Assembly: GCA_902168205.1 (NCBI GenBank) | Contig: CABHOK010000018.1 | Coordinates: 1-64,000 of the forward strand | Origin: an uncultured Chitinophaga sp. | GTDB lineage: Bacteria > Bacteroidota > Bacteroidia > Cytophagales > Cyclobacteriaceae | Direction: 5' to 3' | DNA: 64,000 nt | Shown: positions 16,049 to 24,069 of the stretch, piece after piece | Layout: each line of letters opens with the position of its first letter | Numbering within the stretch: position 1 is the first letter of the stretch | Translations under genes and position numbers: made by a program | The notes under the pieces: model-generated | Seen by the model: the letters and a program-made list of their open reading frames with translations, nothing else | Database searches by the model: none | Told to the model about the DNA's origin: nothing

Positions 16049-16936
16049 TTACTTATTTCCGCTACCCCATATCAATCCTATATTATACCCAAAACCAAAT
16101 CCCCACCACCATTTGTCATGATAATCCCATTTGCGAGCCGTGCTTCCAATAGCAAGGTCATTGCCTAAAAACACACCAAACCTAAAATTGTAAATGGAAG
16201 TCATTACACCGAGCCCGGGTGATACTGTTGCTATGGCTTTTTTCTTTTTCAAAGGTTCTTCTGCAGATAGCGTAGTTGCAGAATCTATTTCAGCTCTCGA
16301 TACGCTAAGGAATGGGCCGACCGAGATAAGCCATTTTTGTGGTTCCTTCTCTTCATTCTTCCTATACATATATCTGATTTTCCCGAATGAATAGCCCAGG
16401 TATGCGCCAACGTTTAGGTCTGCTGTAAAATCGTCTTGTATATCTACATTATTCTTTGTGAATTTAGGTCTGTACTTGAAGGGTATAGTAAGTGCACCAC
16501 CTTCTATACAGTCAAACCAGAAGCTGGCATACTGTCGATTTTGAAGTTTTATATAGTACTTTCCATTCCTATCATATTTACTTCCAAGCCAATAATTTAT
16601 ATGGAGTTTGGACTTATCATCTTTGTCTACGGCAATAGTGGCTTTTCCTGGCAATGACTTTTTAGAAGGTATATCTTTGGAAGCATATAATATAGTGTTT
16701 TGGTCCAAAGTGTCTTTGACGTCAGCAGTATATTCAGTGTCGCCAATCTTGAATTTTCTTTGTGAACTGACGATCGTTCCTGCCCGCAGTTTAACGGTAT
16801 CCCCATTTTCATTCTTTTCATCTTGAATAACTATGTGTTTACTCTGAATATACACACGGTAACGGAATTGAGTTGATTGCGAATAGCACAATGAAGCCAT
16901 AGTAATGGCAATAGCCAACAGGACAGGTCTTTTCAT
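16049..16936 (-). CDS. Secreted, probably outer-membrane barrel protein
   Basis: A 295-residue protein with a signal peptide (MKRPVLLAIAITMASLCYSQ). The N-terminal 130 residues are soluble and beta-rich, with SH3-like spacing (VKLRAGTIVSSQRKFKIGDT). The rest has barrel-like strands with glycines (LNVGAYLGYSFGKIRYMY, VSPGLGVMTSIYNFRFGV, WGFGFGYNIGLIW). I do not recognise the family. It lies 32 bases upstream of the GT51 gene on the same strand and probably shares its transcript, which links an envelope barrel with a transglycosylase-like protein. The base composition is A+T rich, like the whole block. Confidence 0.65.
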   Translation of the reverse strand: MKRPVLLAIAITMASLCYSQSTQFRYRVYIQSKHIVIQDEKNENGDTVKLRAGTIVSSQRKFKIGDTEYTADVKDTLDQNTILYASKDIPSKKSLPGKATIAVDKDDKSKLHINYWLGSKYDRNGKYYIKLQNRQYASFWFDCIEGGALTIPFKYRPKFTKNNVDIQDDFTADLNVGAYLGYSFGKIRYMYRKNEEKEPQKWLISVGPFLSVSRAEIDSATTLSAEEPLKKKKAIATVSPGLGVMTSIYNFRFGVFLGNDLAIGSTARKWDYHDKWWWGFGFGYNIGLIWGSGNK

Positions 16937-17376
16937 AAGGGTATGTTTATAGATTAGGATTTTCCTATTTTGATTGCCTCTTCAGCAACCTCAGATTTCG
17001 GATGACTCAATAACATACAAACCAATAACCTCTAACCGAATCTCTTTTGAAGGTATTAAAAAATGAAATACAAACATCCTGGTTGCGGAATATTTTTTAA
17101 TCTGTGCTCTTAGGAAACAATATTGGGGCTTTCGGAAAGAAATCTATAACGTTGGGAGATTTGGCTATTATTGGTAGGCAATATTTCGCATCTATACTTA
17201 GTAGAAAATATATAAACTTGCTAGGAATGAGCATCTTAAAATGTATATTAGATATTCAATAGATGTCAATATGATAGTGTTCATTGTGGATTTCCTTCGT
17301 AAGGAATCAGGATGTGTTTTGTCTAATGCTGCTTATCAATCTCTTGTTTTGCTTAAAGGATTAATTAACCATACGA
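16937..17376. other. A+T-rich divergent region, no gene seen
   Basis: This 440-base gap separates the divergent barrel gene and the AAA ATPase gene. Short open frames here are poor and lack start signals. I see no strong inverted repeat and no convincing TAnnTTTG box. It should contain the promoter of the AAA/DUF4435 operon, and an unannotated short RNA or peptide cannot be excluded. Confidence 0.4.
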
Positions 17377-18762
17377 ATGAAAATTGAACAAATTAAAATT
17401 GAAAGACTTTTTGGTGAGCTGAACTACGACATTAGAATAGTGGACAACAAACTTATACTCGTTGCCGAAAATGGATCAGGAAAAACAACTATAGTTAATA
17501 TAATATACTATTTCTTATCCAGACAGTGGACAAAGCTCTTGAGATATCGCTTCGAGAAAATCAGTGCAAAGATAAATGGCCAACAGTATGTTCTAAATAG
17601 AAAGGAAATAGATATTCTCTCAAGCGATAAATTTAAGCGGATACTTAAACGCTATCCTCAATCAATAATAGGAAGAATTAATGATTTTATTCTTTCTGAA
17701 GATATGACTGATTTTTACCGTAATCCATTAAAGATGGAGTTATGGGCTGATAAGGTAAATTTACCTATGTCTGTATTGTATGAAGTAATGAATGTGCTGA
17801 GTAGGGAGCAGTTGACTTTGTTTGAGCAAATTATTCCTGAAAAACGAGGAGGGTTTTCTAACTTGATAGATTGTCAAATATTATATCTTCCTACATTCAG
17901 AAGGATAGAGCAGGATTTAAAAGCTATATTTCCAGATTTAGAATCTGACATTGAGAAGTACAAGAGGAGTAAAAGACTTCGGGCAAATGAAGATACAAGC
18001 TACGTAGAGCTGGTTGAATTCGGGATGGAGGACGTAGAGGATAAAATTCGATTTAAACTCAATCAGCTGAGAGAAAATTTATCGAACAAAATTAAAAACA
18101 ATTTAACAGGTGGATATCTTAGAGATGTTATCAATAGAAGTTATCTAAATATTAGCTACCATCAAATTCAAGAGATAAATGAAAAAGCTCTTTCTTCGAT
18201 ATTGGGTCGTATTGATGAAACAGTACTATCCAATAATGAAAAATCAAGGCTTATTCAATTCGTGAATGAAATCAATACTCAAGGAACTATAGATAAAGAT
18301 GAAACGAAAATAATAGCTTATTTTATTTATAGGTTGTCTGCCATTTATAATGAATTGAAAGAAGAGGAGAAAGATGTAGAGAATTTTATTGAGATATGCA
18401 ATGAGTACTCGGGCAACAAAAGGTTTATATATGACAATATTAATTTTAATATTTCAATTAGGCCAATTAAGAATGGTCAAGTAATTGGAAAGGAGACCAT
18501 TGAGTTGAAGGATCTTTCAAGCGGTGAGAAACAAATTGTGTCATTGTTTAGTCACCTGTTTTTGTCGCAGCAGAAAAATTTTTATTTAATAATCGATGAA
18601 CCGGAACTTTCTCTTTCTGTGCCTTGGCAAAAGAAATTTATCGTTGATGTAATTAAAAACCCCTATTGTAAAGGGCTTTTATCTGTGACCCATTCGCCTT
18701 TCATTTTTGATGAGAATGAGTTGGACAAGTATGCACACGGTTTAACTGAATTTAGCTATTAA
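17377..18762 (+). CDS. AAA/ABC-type ATPase, AriA-like component of a PARIS-like defence pair
   Basis: The 461-residue protein has an SMC/RecF-like ATPase head. Walker A is AENGSGKTT (30-38, the first Gly of the usual motif replaced by Ala). The signature LSSGEKQ is at about 380-386, Walker B YLIIDEPELSL at 403-413 with Asp-Glu at 407-408, and the switch His in SVTHSPF at 439. About 340 residues of helical insertion lie between. This is the AAA_15/OLD-like ATPase layout. The next gene, 5 bases on, encodes a DUF4435 protein. In PARIS, AriA is the ATPase sensor that holds the AriB effector. A general overcoming-lysogenisation-like role is the alternative. Confidence 0.85.
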   Translation: MKIEQIKIERLFGELNYDIRIVDNKLILVAENGSGKTTIVNIIYYFLSRQWTKLLRYRFEKISAKINGQQYVLNRKEIDILSSDKFKRILKRYPQSIIGRINDFILSEDMTDFYRNPLKMELWADKVNLPMSVLYEVMNVLSREQLTLFEQIIPEKRGGFSNLIDCQILYLPTFRRIEQDLKAIFPDLESDIEKYKRSKRLRANEDTSYVELVEFGMEDVEDKIRFKLNQLRENLSNKIKNNLTGGYLRDVINRSYLNISYHQIQEINEKALSSILGRIDETVLSNNEKSRLIQFVNEINTQGTIDKDETKIIAYFIYRLSAIYNELKEEEKDVENFIEICNEYSGNKRFIYDNINFNISIRPIKNGQVIGKETIELKDLSSGEKQIVSLFSHLFLSQQKNFYLIIDEPELSLSVPWQKKFIVDVIKNPYCKGLLSVTHSPFIFDENELDKYAHGLTEFSY

Positions 18763-18767
18763 GATCA

Positions 18768-19682
18768 ATGAGTCTACTTGATTACTTAAGAAGCGCAGCC
18801 AAATCGGAGACCACTGTATATACTACTTTTCTGCAACAATACAGTAAGAACGATAGCGCAATTCACATTTTTCATGAAGGAAAAGATGACCCTTCATTCT
18901 ATGGGAATTTTATTCAGAACAGCGTCAAAAAGAATCAAAAAGTATTCTATTATCAGACGAAAAGTAAGCATAACGTTTACGATAATTATCGTAAAATGAA
19001 TTGGTTATCTTACTCAAAGAAACGTATACTGTTTTTTGTCGACAAGGATTTTTCTGATATTTTGAATATTGTATATCCTGTTGATACTAACATTTTTGTA
19101 ACCTCCCACTATTCAATTGAGAATTATTTAGTCGATAAAGCTGTTTTTAGTCGATCGCTTCGAGATATAATTGCCCTTGAGGATGATAGGAAAAATAGTA
19201 TGTTATCAAGGCAGTTTCAGAAGGGACTTAAGACATTTTATGAAAGTTCATTACTTCTGACAGCATATATATTATATCATCGAAAATCTGGAGCTAATGT
19301 AAATCTTAAAAACATCGCAATTTCCGATGTCATCACGATAAATAGGGATTATATAGTTGTTAGGAAATCGAATATTTTAAGTGTATTGGACAGTAGGACA
19401 GGAGTCGTTTCCAAGGGGATATACCGGGATATTCGATTATTGTTGAAGACGCTTCAGAGGATTAATAATCCTCAAAGTTATACAAGAGGTAAGTTCAGCT
19501 TGTCATATATGATATCATGTATTAACATGACTCCGGAAATACTAAATGAGGGTAAAATTAAGGGGGAAAAGAAGTATAAATGTTGTGTTCATATTTCCAG
19601 TAACAATGCGATTCAAATATTAGCACCGCGAATCAGACAACCGAATGATATCAAATCTTTTTTAAAAAAAGCGATGAAATAG
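18768..19682 (+). CDS. DUF4435 Toprim-like protein, AriB-like effector of a PARIS-like pair
   Basis: The 304-residue product starts 5 bases after the ATPase stop. It shows the DUF4435 motifs: IFHEGKDDPSFY (acidic residues at about 37-41), RILFFVDKDFSD (about 87-97) and HYSIENYLVDK (about 114-124), an arrangement resembling Toprim metal-binding centres. C-terminal part is helical and basic. In characterised PARIS systems AriB is a DUF4435 Toprim nuclease that is released by AriA when a phage anti-restriction protein is sensed and then cleaves host tRNA. Both key acidic motifs appear intact. That this pair is a working PARIS system is inference; other AAA+DUF4435 pairs exist. Confidence 0.85.
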   Translation: MSLLDYLRSAAKSETTVYTTFLQQYSKNDSAIHIFHEGKDDPSFYGNFIQNSVKKNQKVFYYQTKSKHNVYDNYRKMNWLSYSKKRILFFVDKDFSDILNIVYPVDTNIFVTSHYSIENYLVDKAVFSRSLRDIIALEDDRKNSMLSRQFQKGLKTFYESSLLLTAYILYHRKSGANVNLKNIAISDVITINRDYIVVRKSNILSVLDSRTGVVSKGIYRDIRLLLKTLQRINNPQSYTRGKFSLSYMISCINMTPEILNEGKIKGEKKYKCCVHISSNNAIQILAPRIRQPNDIKSFLKKAMK

Positions 19683-19728
19683 GTCGCCTGGAAAAACCTA
19701 ATTAGAGACTAACTAAAACTTCATATTC

Positions 19729-19923
19729 ATGCAAGAAGAACGAACAAAACTAAATGAGCTAAATCTTAAGCTTCACGAAAAAATTAAAAACACTCAATTC
19801 ACACAAATAGACAATGATGTTAAACTTCGATACCAAGACTACGAAGAGATTATGTTGCTGAACAAGAGCATATCCGATACTTTAGATGTGATCAAGTATG
19901 GTGATCCAAATATCGATATATAG
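19729..19923 (+). CDS. Small helical protein downstream of the ATPase/DUF4435 pair
   Basis: A 64-residue acidic, lysine-rich, probably coiled-coil protein (EERTKLNELNLKLHEKIKN, LLNKSISDTLDVIKYGD). It is 46 bases after the DUF4435 gene on the same strand and may be the third gene of the operon. The low-GC composition matches the preceding genes. I do not recognise it; it could be an accessory or regulatory subunit, or a chance passenger. Confidence 0.55.
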   Translation: MQEERTKLNELNLKLHEKIKNTQFTQIDNDVKLRYQDYEEIMLLNKSISDTLDVIKYGDPNIDI

Positions 19924-19937
19924 ACAATCTGGCAAAA

Positions 19938-20106
19938 TAGCATCCAACGGTTGGTCTATATCTCTTTTTTTCAAACTTGCAAGGTATTGTCCTCCCCATC
20001 AGAGTCACCGGCCTCCAGGACTTTGATGTGCGTTATATACAGACCATATGAAAATGTAGCATTCATCGGTTGGTATAAATCCCTATTTTTTGCAGCTTGC
20101 AAGTAT
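19938..20106 (+). repeat. Imperfect direct repeat flanking a hairpin repeat
   Basis: TAGCATCCAACGGTTGGT...CAAACTTGCAAGGTAT (19938-19986) and TAGCATTCATCGGTTGGT...GCAGCTTGCAAGTAT (20056-20104) align along about 50 bases with conserved GGTTGGT, TTTTT and CTTGCAAG. The two copies are about 118 bases apart and bracket the hairpin at 19997-20028. They mark the right boundary of the A+T-rich block and may be remnants of a duplicated junction. Confidence 0.5.
19997..20028. repeat. Hairpin repeat family C, copy 1
   Basis: CATCAGAGTCACCGG ... CCAGGACTTTGATG: the outer CATCAGAGTC and GACTTTGATG arms pair with one G-T, and CCGG/CCAGG pair inside. Similar elements are at 25847, 27192 and 30552. Confidence 0.65.
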
Positions 20107-20126
20107 CGATACCAACCTTTGCCCGT

Positions 20127-20804
20127 ATGTTCAACCTGTTCAACAAAAAGAAGAAGTATATTCAGTCTTGGGAATATGAACTTCTTCACGGAGTAGTAAG
20201 TGCTCTGCCAACTAAATACTCTTATCTAACAAAGCAAGTCGCTCCGGAGTCTCTGATAGACGTAGTAGATCATACTGCCAGGAAGAACGGCTGGAAAAAG
20301 ACAAAGTATAGTCCGGCTGCATACCAACAATACCTTAATGAGTCTCCGAAATTAAATGGTCTTCTTGTGGGCATCAAAGTTTTTGATTTAACCGATCAAA
20401 ACTATAAAGAGGTGGAGCTTGATCTTTATGATGGTGCATTGCTAGGCTGCAGATATCCGGTCGGTAAATATGATCTCACCCGGATTGATGTTAGCGGTCT
20501 TCGTTTTAAACCACATCAATCAGAAGAAAACATCAAGTATAAAGCTGCATTGAAAGATTTGAAATGCACCCACCTCGATTTGGACAATGGTTTTGAAATA
20601 GAGCTCTCCGGTAAAACATACTATACCATTAAAGACCTCGAAGATGGCAACTACCTCGCTATAAATACAAAAGGTAATGTATATGGCTTGTTTCACGATC
20701 CATTTATTGTCGAACAAATCAGTAGCGATCTCGCCACATTTATAGCACAAATAGATAACGGCTCGTTCTCGATAGAAGAATATTACAATTCGAAGTTTGT
20801 GTAG
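20127..20804 (+). CDS. Uncharacterised protein with SMI1/SUKH-like C-terminal pattern
   Basis: I start at the ATG at 20127 (MFNLFNKKKKYIQSW), giving 225 residues; an in-frame ATG at 20097 is also open. The protein is soluble. The final 60 residues (DLEDGNYLAINTKGNVYGLF, EQISSDLATFIAQI) resemble the end of SMI1/KNR4 (SUKH) domains, in which an 'xGNYxAIDxxGxVY' strand pair precedes a final helix. SUKH proteins are common immunity proteins for polymorphic toxins. The resemblance is only partial and no toxin gene is adjacent. Confidence 0.6.
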   Translation: MFNLFNKKKKYIQSWEYELLHGVVSALPTKYSYLTKQVAPESLIDVVDHTARKNGWKKTKYSPAAYQQYLNESPKLNGLLVGIKVFDLTDQNYKEVELDLYDGALLGCRYPVGKYDLTRIDVSGLRFKPHQSEENIKYKAALKDLKCTHLDLDNGFEIELSGKTYYTIKDLEDGNYLAINTKGNVYGLFHDPFIVEQISSDLATFIAQIDNGSFSIEEYYNSKFV

Positions 20805-20812
20805 TAACTTTG
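20805..20812 (+). promoter_or_regulatory. Candidate Bacteroidota -7 box
   Basis: TAACTTTG matches TAnnTTTG exactly, 27 bases before the start at 20839. The expected -33 TTTG is not clear at the right distance. It overlaps the end of the preceding gene's last bases region and would drive the MORN-repeat lipoprotein. Confidence 0.4.
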
Positions 20813-20838
20813 AGAGAAGTTAAAGTGTTAAAAGGTTT

Positions 20839-21648
20839 ATGCGGGGAGTGTTAAGTTTTGTATTGGTCATACTGTTGCTTAGCTGCAAGCAGCCCGTTGA
20901 AAAGGTTGTTGAAAGGTTTGAAGATGGCAGCCCCATGATCATTCTCACATATGAGGATAAGAACGACACGTTGAACTATCAGAAGAAAGTACTATATAAC
21001 TCTGGCAAACTTGACTACCTGGGCCAGTTCGTTGACGGGGAGAAAAGCGGAACCTGGATCTGGTGGTATGAAAACGGAAACAAGAAAGATCAGTGTAAGT
21101 ATGCAGAAGGACTGTATATAGACACTGTATATCACTGGTACGAAAGCGGGCAGCTGAAGCAAATCGAAATTCCATCAGAAGTGCATGATAGTAGTACTTG
21201 CAATCCGTGCAATGGCACCGTAATACAATATTTTGAAAATGGTAAAATCAAGGCAAAACTGATCAGAGACAACTTTACCGATAATGGTTTATCTATAAGT
21301 CGAAAGACCGTCTTTGATGAAAATGGAGGATGGAGTATAGCGACTTATAGGAATGACTCTCTAAATGGCGAAACGTTAGAGCATAATGTAGATTCTACCG
21401 GTAAAGTTATAATAGTAGTAGGGCAATATAAAGACAACAAGGAAACCGGACTCTGGCAATGGTTTAACAAAGACAGCGTTTTATATCAATCTGTATACTA
21501 TGAAGACGGTATCACCTCCGGACTCCGTAAAACATATTACCCAAACGGAAAAGTTGAATCGGAAGGCTCACTAAAAAATGGCAAGTATCAAGGCCTCGTA
21601 ATCTACTATGATGAGCAAGGTAAAATAGTAGATAAGGAATATCACTAG
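20839..21648 (+). CDS. MORN-repeat lipoprotein (YwqK-like antitoxin family)
   Basis: The 269-residue protein has a lipoprotein signal (RGVLSFVLVILLLSC, Cys at about 16) and then repeated MORN-type units: YNSGKLDYLGQFVDGEKSGT, WYENGNKKDQCKYAEG, WYESGQLKQIE, FENGKIKAKLI and YPNGKVESEGSLKNGKYQG. These belong to the toxin-antitoxin 'YwqK-family antitoxin' class in current annotation, whose role in Bacteroidota is largely unproven. It probably sits on the periplasmic face of a membrane. It follows the SUKH-like gene by 34 bases. Confidence 0.8.
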   Translation: MRGVLSFVLVILLLSCKQPVEKVVERFEDGSPMIILTYEDKNDTLNYQKKVLYNSGKLDYLGQFVDGEKSGTWIWWYENGNKKDQCKYAEGLYIDTVYHWYESGQLKQIEIPSEVHDSSTCNPCNGTVIQYFENGKIKAKLIRDNFTDNGLSISRKTVFDENGGWSIATYRNDSLNGETLEHNVDSTGKVIIVVGQYKDNKETGLWQWFNKDSVLYQSVYYEDGITSGLRKTYYPNGKVESEGSLKNGKYQGLVIYYDEQGKIVDKEYH

Positions 21649-21698
21649 GAGAAAAATCGAAGAATACTTTACGGCTACATGTTATCTCATTTGGGATC

Positions 21699-21757
21699 GG
21701 GGTTTCTCGCGGTAAGAGCGCATGCTATAGCAAATTCAGCCCGCTCGAAATGACGTT
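21699..21757 (+). repeat. Intergenic repeat family B, copy 1
   Basis: GGGGTTTCTCGCGGTAAGAG, then CGCATGCTATAGCAAATTCA, then GCCCGCTCGAAATGACGTT. A nearly identical 59-base copy is at 22291-22349. GAGCG and CGCTC can pair around an inner GCTATAGC palindrome. Confidence 0.8.
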
Positions 21758-21771
21758 ATAGTATCACCGCT

Positions 21772-22119
21772 TTATTTTGTTCTCTCGATAAATGAATATG
21801 CACCGTTAATAATTGCAGCCAACTCACCTTTTGTGATAATATTTAACTCTGAATACATCTCTACATATTCTGCAACGGTATAGATGCTCTTTGTTTGATC
21901 AGGACGATAATTCAATAATTCAGATTTTAAATTATAAATTCTGTGGTTGAATTCATTTAGCAAACTCATGGCCTCTACTTTTGTCGCGTTGTCCAATGAA
22001 TTATTACCTGACACAGATCGCATACCAAATACAACGTGCCGTGATATTTGCTCGCAGAATTCAATTTGTGTGTGGCTGTTCCAGGAACTGGCGGTGTCTA
22101 GTATCTCTTTAAGTGTCAT
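21772..22119 (-). CDS. Hypothetical helical protein
   Basis: A 115-residue, probably all-helical cytoplasmic protein (LKEILDTASSWNSHTQIEFC, VEAMSLLNEFNHRIYNLKSE, LNIITKGELAAIINGAYSFI). The pattern of a helical bundle with conserved-looking 'FNHRIxNLKS' is often seen in small immunity-like proteins, but I cannot name a family. The gene lies between two copies of repeat family B. Confidence 0.6.
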   Translation of the reverse strand: MTLKEILDTASSWNSHTQIEFCEQISRHVVFGMRSVSGNNSLDNATKVEAMSLLNEFNHRIYNLKSELLNYRPDQTKSIYTVAEYVEMYSELNIITKGELAAIINGAYSFIERTK

Positions 22120-22290
22120 AGTTCGTAAATATACAAGTCAATTTAAGGCTCTTCGGAAGTAGTAATGAAAATTAACGTCACTTCGGGCGTGCTTGTTATA
22201 ATCTGGCGATGCCCTCACCGCGAGAAGCCCCGAAGCCAGGGATAAAAAATCGTGGTATTACTTTGTTGCTATGAGTGTCTTGCACCGTTG

Positions 22291-22349
22291 GGGGTTTCTA
22301 GCGGTAAGAGCGCATGCTATAGCAAATTCAGCTCGCTCGAAATGACGTT
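22291..22349 (+). repeat. Intergenic repeat family B, copy 2
   Basis: GGGGTTTCTAGCGGTAAGAG, CGCATGCTATAGCAAATTCA and GCTCGCTCGAAATGACGTT differ from copy 1 at only two positions. Its right end runs into the TTG that may act as the -33 element of the next gene. Confidence 0.8.
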
Positions 22350-22378
22350 GTGTTGGCGGATAAATAGTGATAACTTTG
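22348..22378 (+). promoter_or_regulatory. Candidate Bacteroidota promoter
   Basis: TTG at 22348-22350, a 20-base spacer and TAACTTTG at 22371-22378 fit TTTG-N19-TAnnTTTG. The start codon of the membrane protein gene follows at 22408. The -33 element is provided by the end of repeat B copy 2. Confidence 0.55.
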
Positions 22379-22407
22379 CAATCGCTTAACCTACACTGCT
22401 CCGTACG

Positions 22408-23172
22408 ATGAACGAATTTGCCGAAAGGTATAAAAAGACCAGTACGTCTGACCTGCTCAGGATCACCAACAATCCATCCGAGTATCAGCCCCTGGCGCTG
22501 GAAGCTGCCACAGCAGAAATTGCCAACCGCCAACTCACACCTGAACAACTCCGTGAAGCACAGGCAGAGCTTGAAGCTGATCAACTTCGTATAGAGCAAA
22601 GTCATGCTACGCAGCGCGCCATGGAGGAAAAGGTAACTGCATGGAGCGCTACGGTAACGGACGCTGTGAATCCCTATCAAACCGGCCCCATAACAACCGA
22701 CCGACAGATACAAGCCATCAGTATATTCTTCCTGGTGCTCGCCCTATACTATATCTATACCCTGTATGACTTTGCCGGCTTCCCGTTGTTTGATGATGCT
22801 GCCGAGTTTGATCCTTCGCTGGTGCTATATTTCCTGCCATTGGTTGTTACTCCGTTGGCCGCATTCTTCTTCTGGCAAAGAAAGAAGATCGGCTGGATAC
22901 TGGTAACGATATACCTCACATACGTTTCTGCTTCTGAAGTGCTTTTGTTCGTGCAGGCACTGAATATGCGCGAGTACACCGGGGGTATACTGTTCCCCAG
23001 TATTCCGCTGATACAATATATAGGCGCTGCAATAGTATATATATGGTGCTTGTGGGTTGTGTGCAAGGCGAATATCCGTGAGCAATACGCTATTAATACG
23101 GAGGCCATGCTGAAGACACTAATCTTTACAACCACAGCGGTTGTGTTTTTAATGATCGGAATGATTTGGTAG
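22408..23172 (+). CDS. Four-TM membrane protein with N-terminal helical tail (paralogue of 26006)
   Basis: A 254-residue protein. The first 85 residues are soluble and helical (STSDLLRITNNPSEYQPLAL, LREAQAELEADQLRIEQ), followed by four TM segments at about 98-118, 135-153, 160-182 and 195-220, with a fifth possible at the end. The loop AAFFFWQRKKIGWILV is almost repeated in the protein at 26006 (AAFFFWKRKKIGWILI), so the two are paralogues. Function unknown. Confidence 0.75.
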   Translation: MNEFAERYKKTSTSDLLRITNNPSEYQPLALEAATAEIANRQLTPEQLREAQAELEADQLRIEQSHATQRAMEEKVTAWSATVTDAVNPYQTGPITTDRQIQAISIFFLVLALYYIYTLYDFAGFPLFDDAAEFDPSLVLYFLPLVVTPLAAFFFWQRKKIGWILVTIYLTYVSASEVLLFVQALNMREYTGGILFPSIPLIQYIGAAIVYIWCLWVVCKANIREQYAINTEAMLKTLIFTTTAVVFLMIGMIW

Positions 23173-23197
23173 TGTTTCACAAAGCTATACATCACAA

Positions 23198-23584
23198 ATG
23201 AATCAAAAGTATAAAATACTCCTGTACGGCATGTTGGCCGTTACACTACTTGACGCCCTTGGCTCGTTGGCTTCACGGCAGTTAAATTTTGATTACTCCG
23301 CTTTAGGTTGGGTATCATTTGCTATCTATGGTACAACAGCTTTCATCGCCACCAGACAATACGGACTGGCAACGGGTGTGTTGTTCGCGGCAATCCTCGG
23401 GTTCTTCGATGCATCCGTTGGTTGGGCTATATCTACACTTTTGAAGGCTAACACGGCCGAGTTGGCTATAGAAATAACACCGCTCACATGGTTTGCCCTG
23501 GCATTGTTTAACACGGGGCTTGCTGCCTTCATAGGACTCGTAAGCGGACTGCTCGCGGTTGTCATAAAAGGAAAAGCGAATTGA
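23198..23584 (+). CDS. Small four-TM membrane protein
   Basis: A 128-residue, highly hydrophobic protein with segments at about 8-25, 36-53, 58-78 and 95-122, rich in Gly and Ala. It starts 25 bases after the previous membrane protein, so the two likely share a transcript. No family signature is recognised. Confidence 0.7.
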   Translation: MNQKYKILLYGMLAVTLLDALGSLASRQLNFDYSALGWVSFAIYGTTAFIATRQYGLATGVLFAAILGFFDASVGWAISTLLKANTAELAIEITPLTWFALALFNTGLAAFIGLVSGLLAVVIKGKAN

Positions 23585-23847
23585 CACTGGGTATATACCT
23601 GTCGCTATACCAAAATTTCCTTCCGTTTTCTGCCAAAGTAGCATGCTATAGCGCAGGGGTATAGGAAGGGTTTAGGATGGCCTTAGGAACGCCTTACCTC
23701 GGCCTTACCGACTTTCCGGAAAAAGAGCTTAGAAATCAGAAGTTTCTTTGGCGGTATGTAACTTTTGCAGCTTGCGCATGGCTGCAGCTTAAGGCGTTGG
23801 AAAGTATAATGGTCGCAGTACAATGCTATACCACGACCATCATAACG

Positions 23848-24069
23848 TTATTGCAGGGTGTAGGTAATGGCTACAGCACGGGATATAAAATTCCAATTAC
23901 TGTTCATGGGTATGGTTACGTTCTTAGGCACTGCGCTCAACGGAATCGATACACCATTTACGGTTGGGAAATCAGCGATCTGATTTGATGCGGGTGCTGT
24001 GATGGTTAACGTTCTTCCTTTTGTTCCGCCTTGCACCACTACTGTGGAGTTTGGATTTAATACTGGCAT
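23848..24069 (-). CDS. Probable small protein (73 residues)
   Basis: The product starts MPVLNPNSTVVVQGGTKGRT and continues LTITAPASNQIADFPTVNG, ending ISRAVAITYTLQ. The even hydrophilic, beta-like composition and consistent codon use suggest a real gene, whereas the frame on the opposite strand has an unnatural composition. It has no signal peptide. The regular strand-turn pattern resembles a small secreted or phage-baseplate-like beta protein, but no family is assigned. Confidence 0.5.
   Translation of the reverse strand: MPVLNPNSTVVVQGGTKGRTLTITAPASNQIADFPTVNGVSIPLSAVPKNVTIPMNSNWNFISRAVAITYTLQ

Noticed and set aside
23677-23988. A 103-residue plus-strand frame
   Set aside because: It overlaps the more natural minus-strand small protein and has an unlikely residue mix with many Cys, Trp and Tyr.
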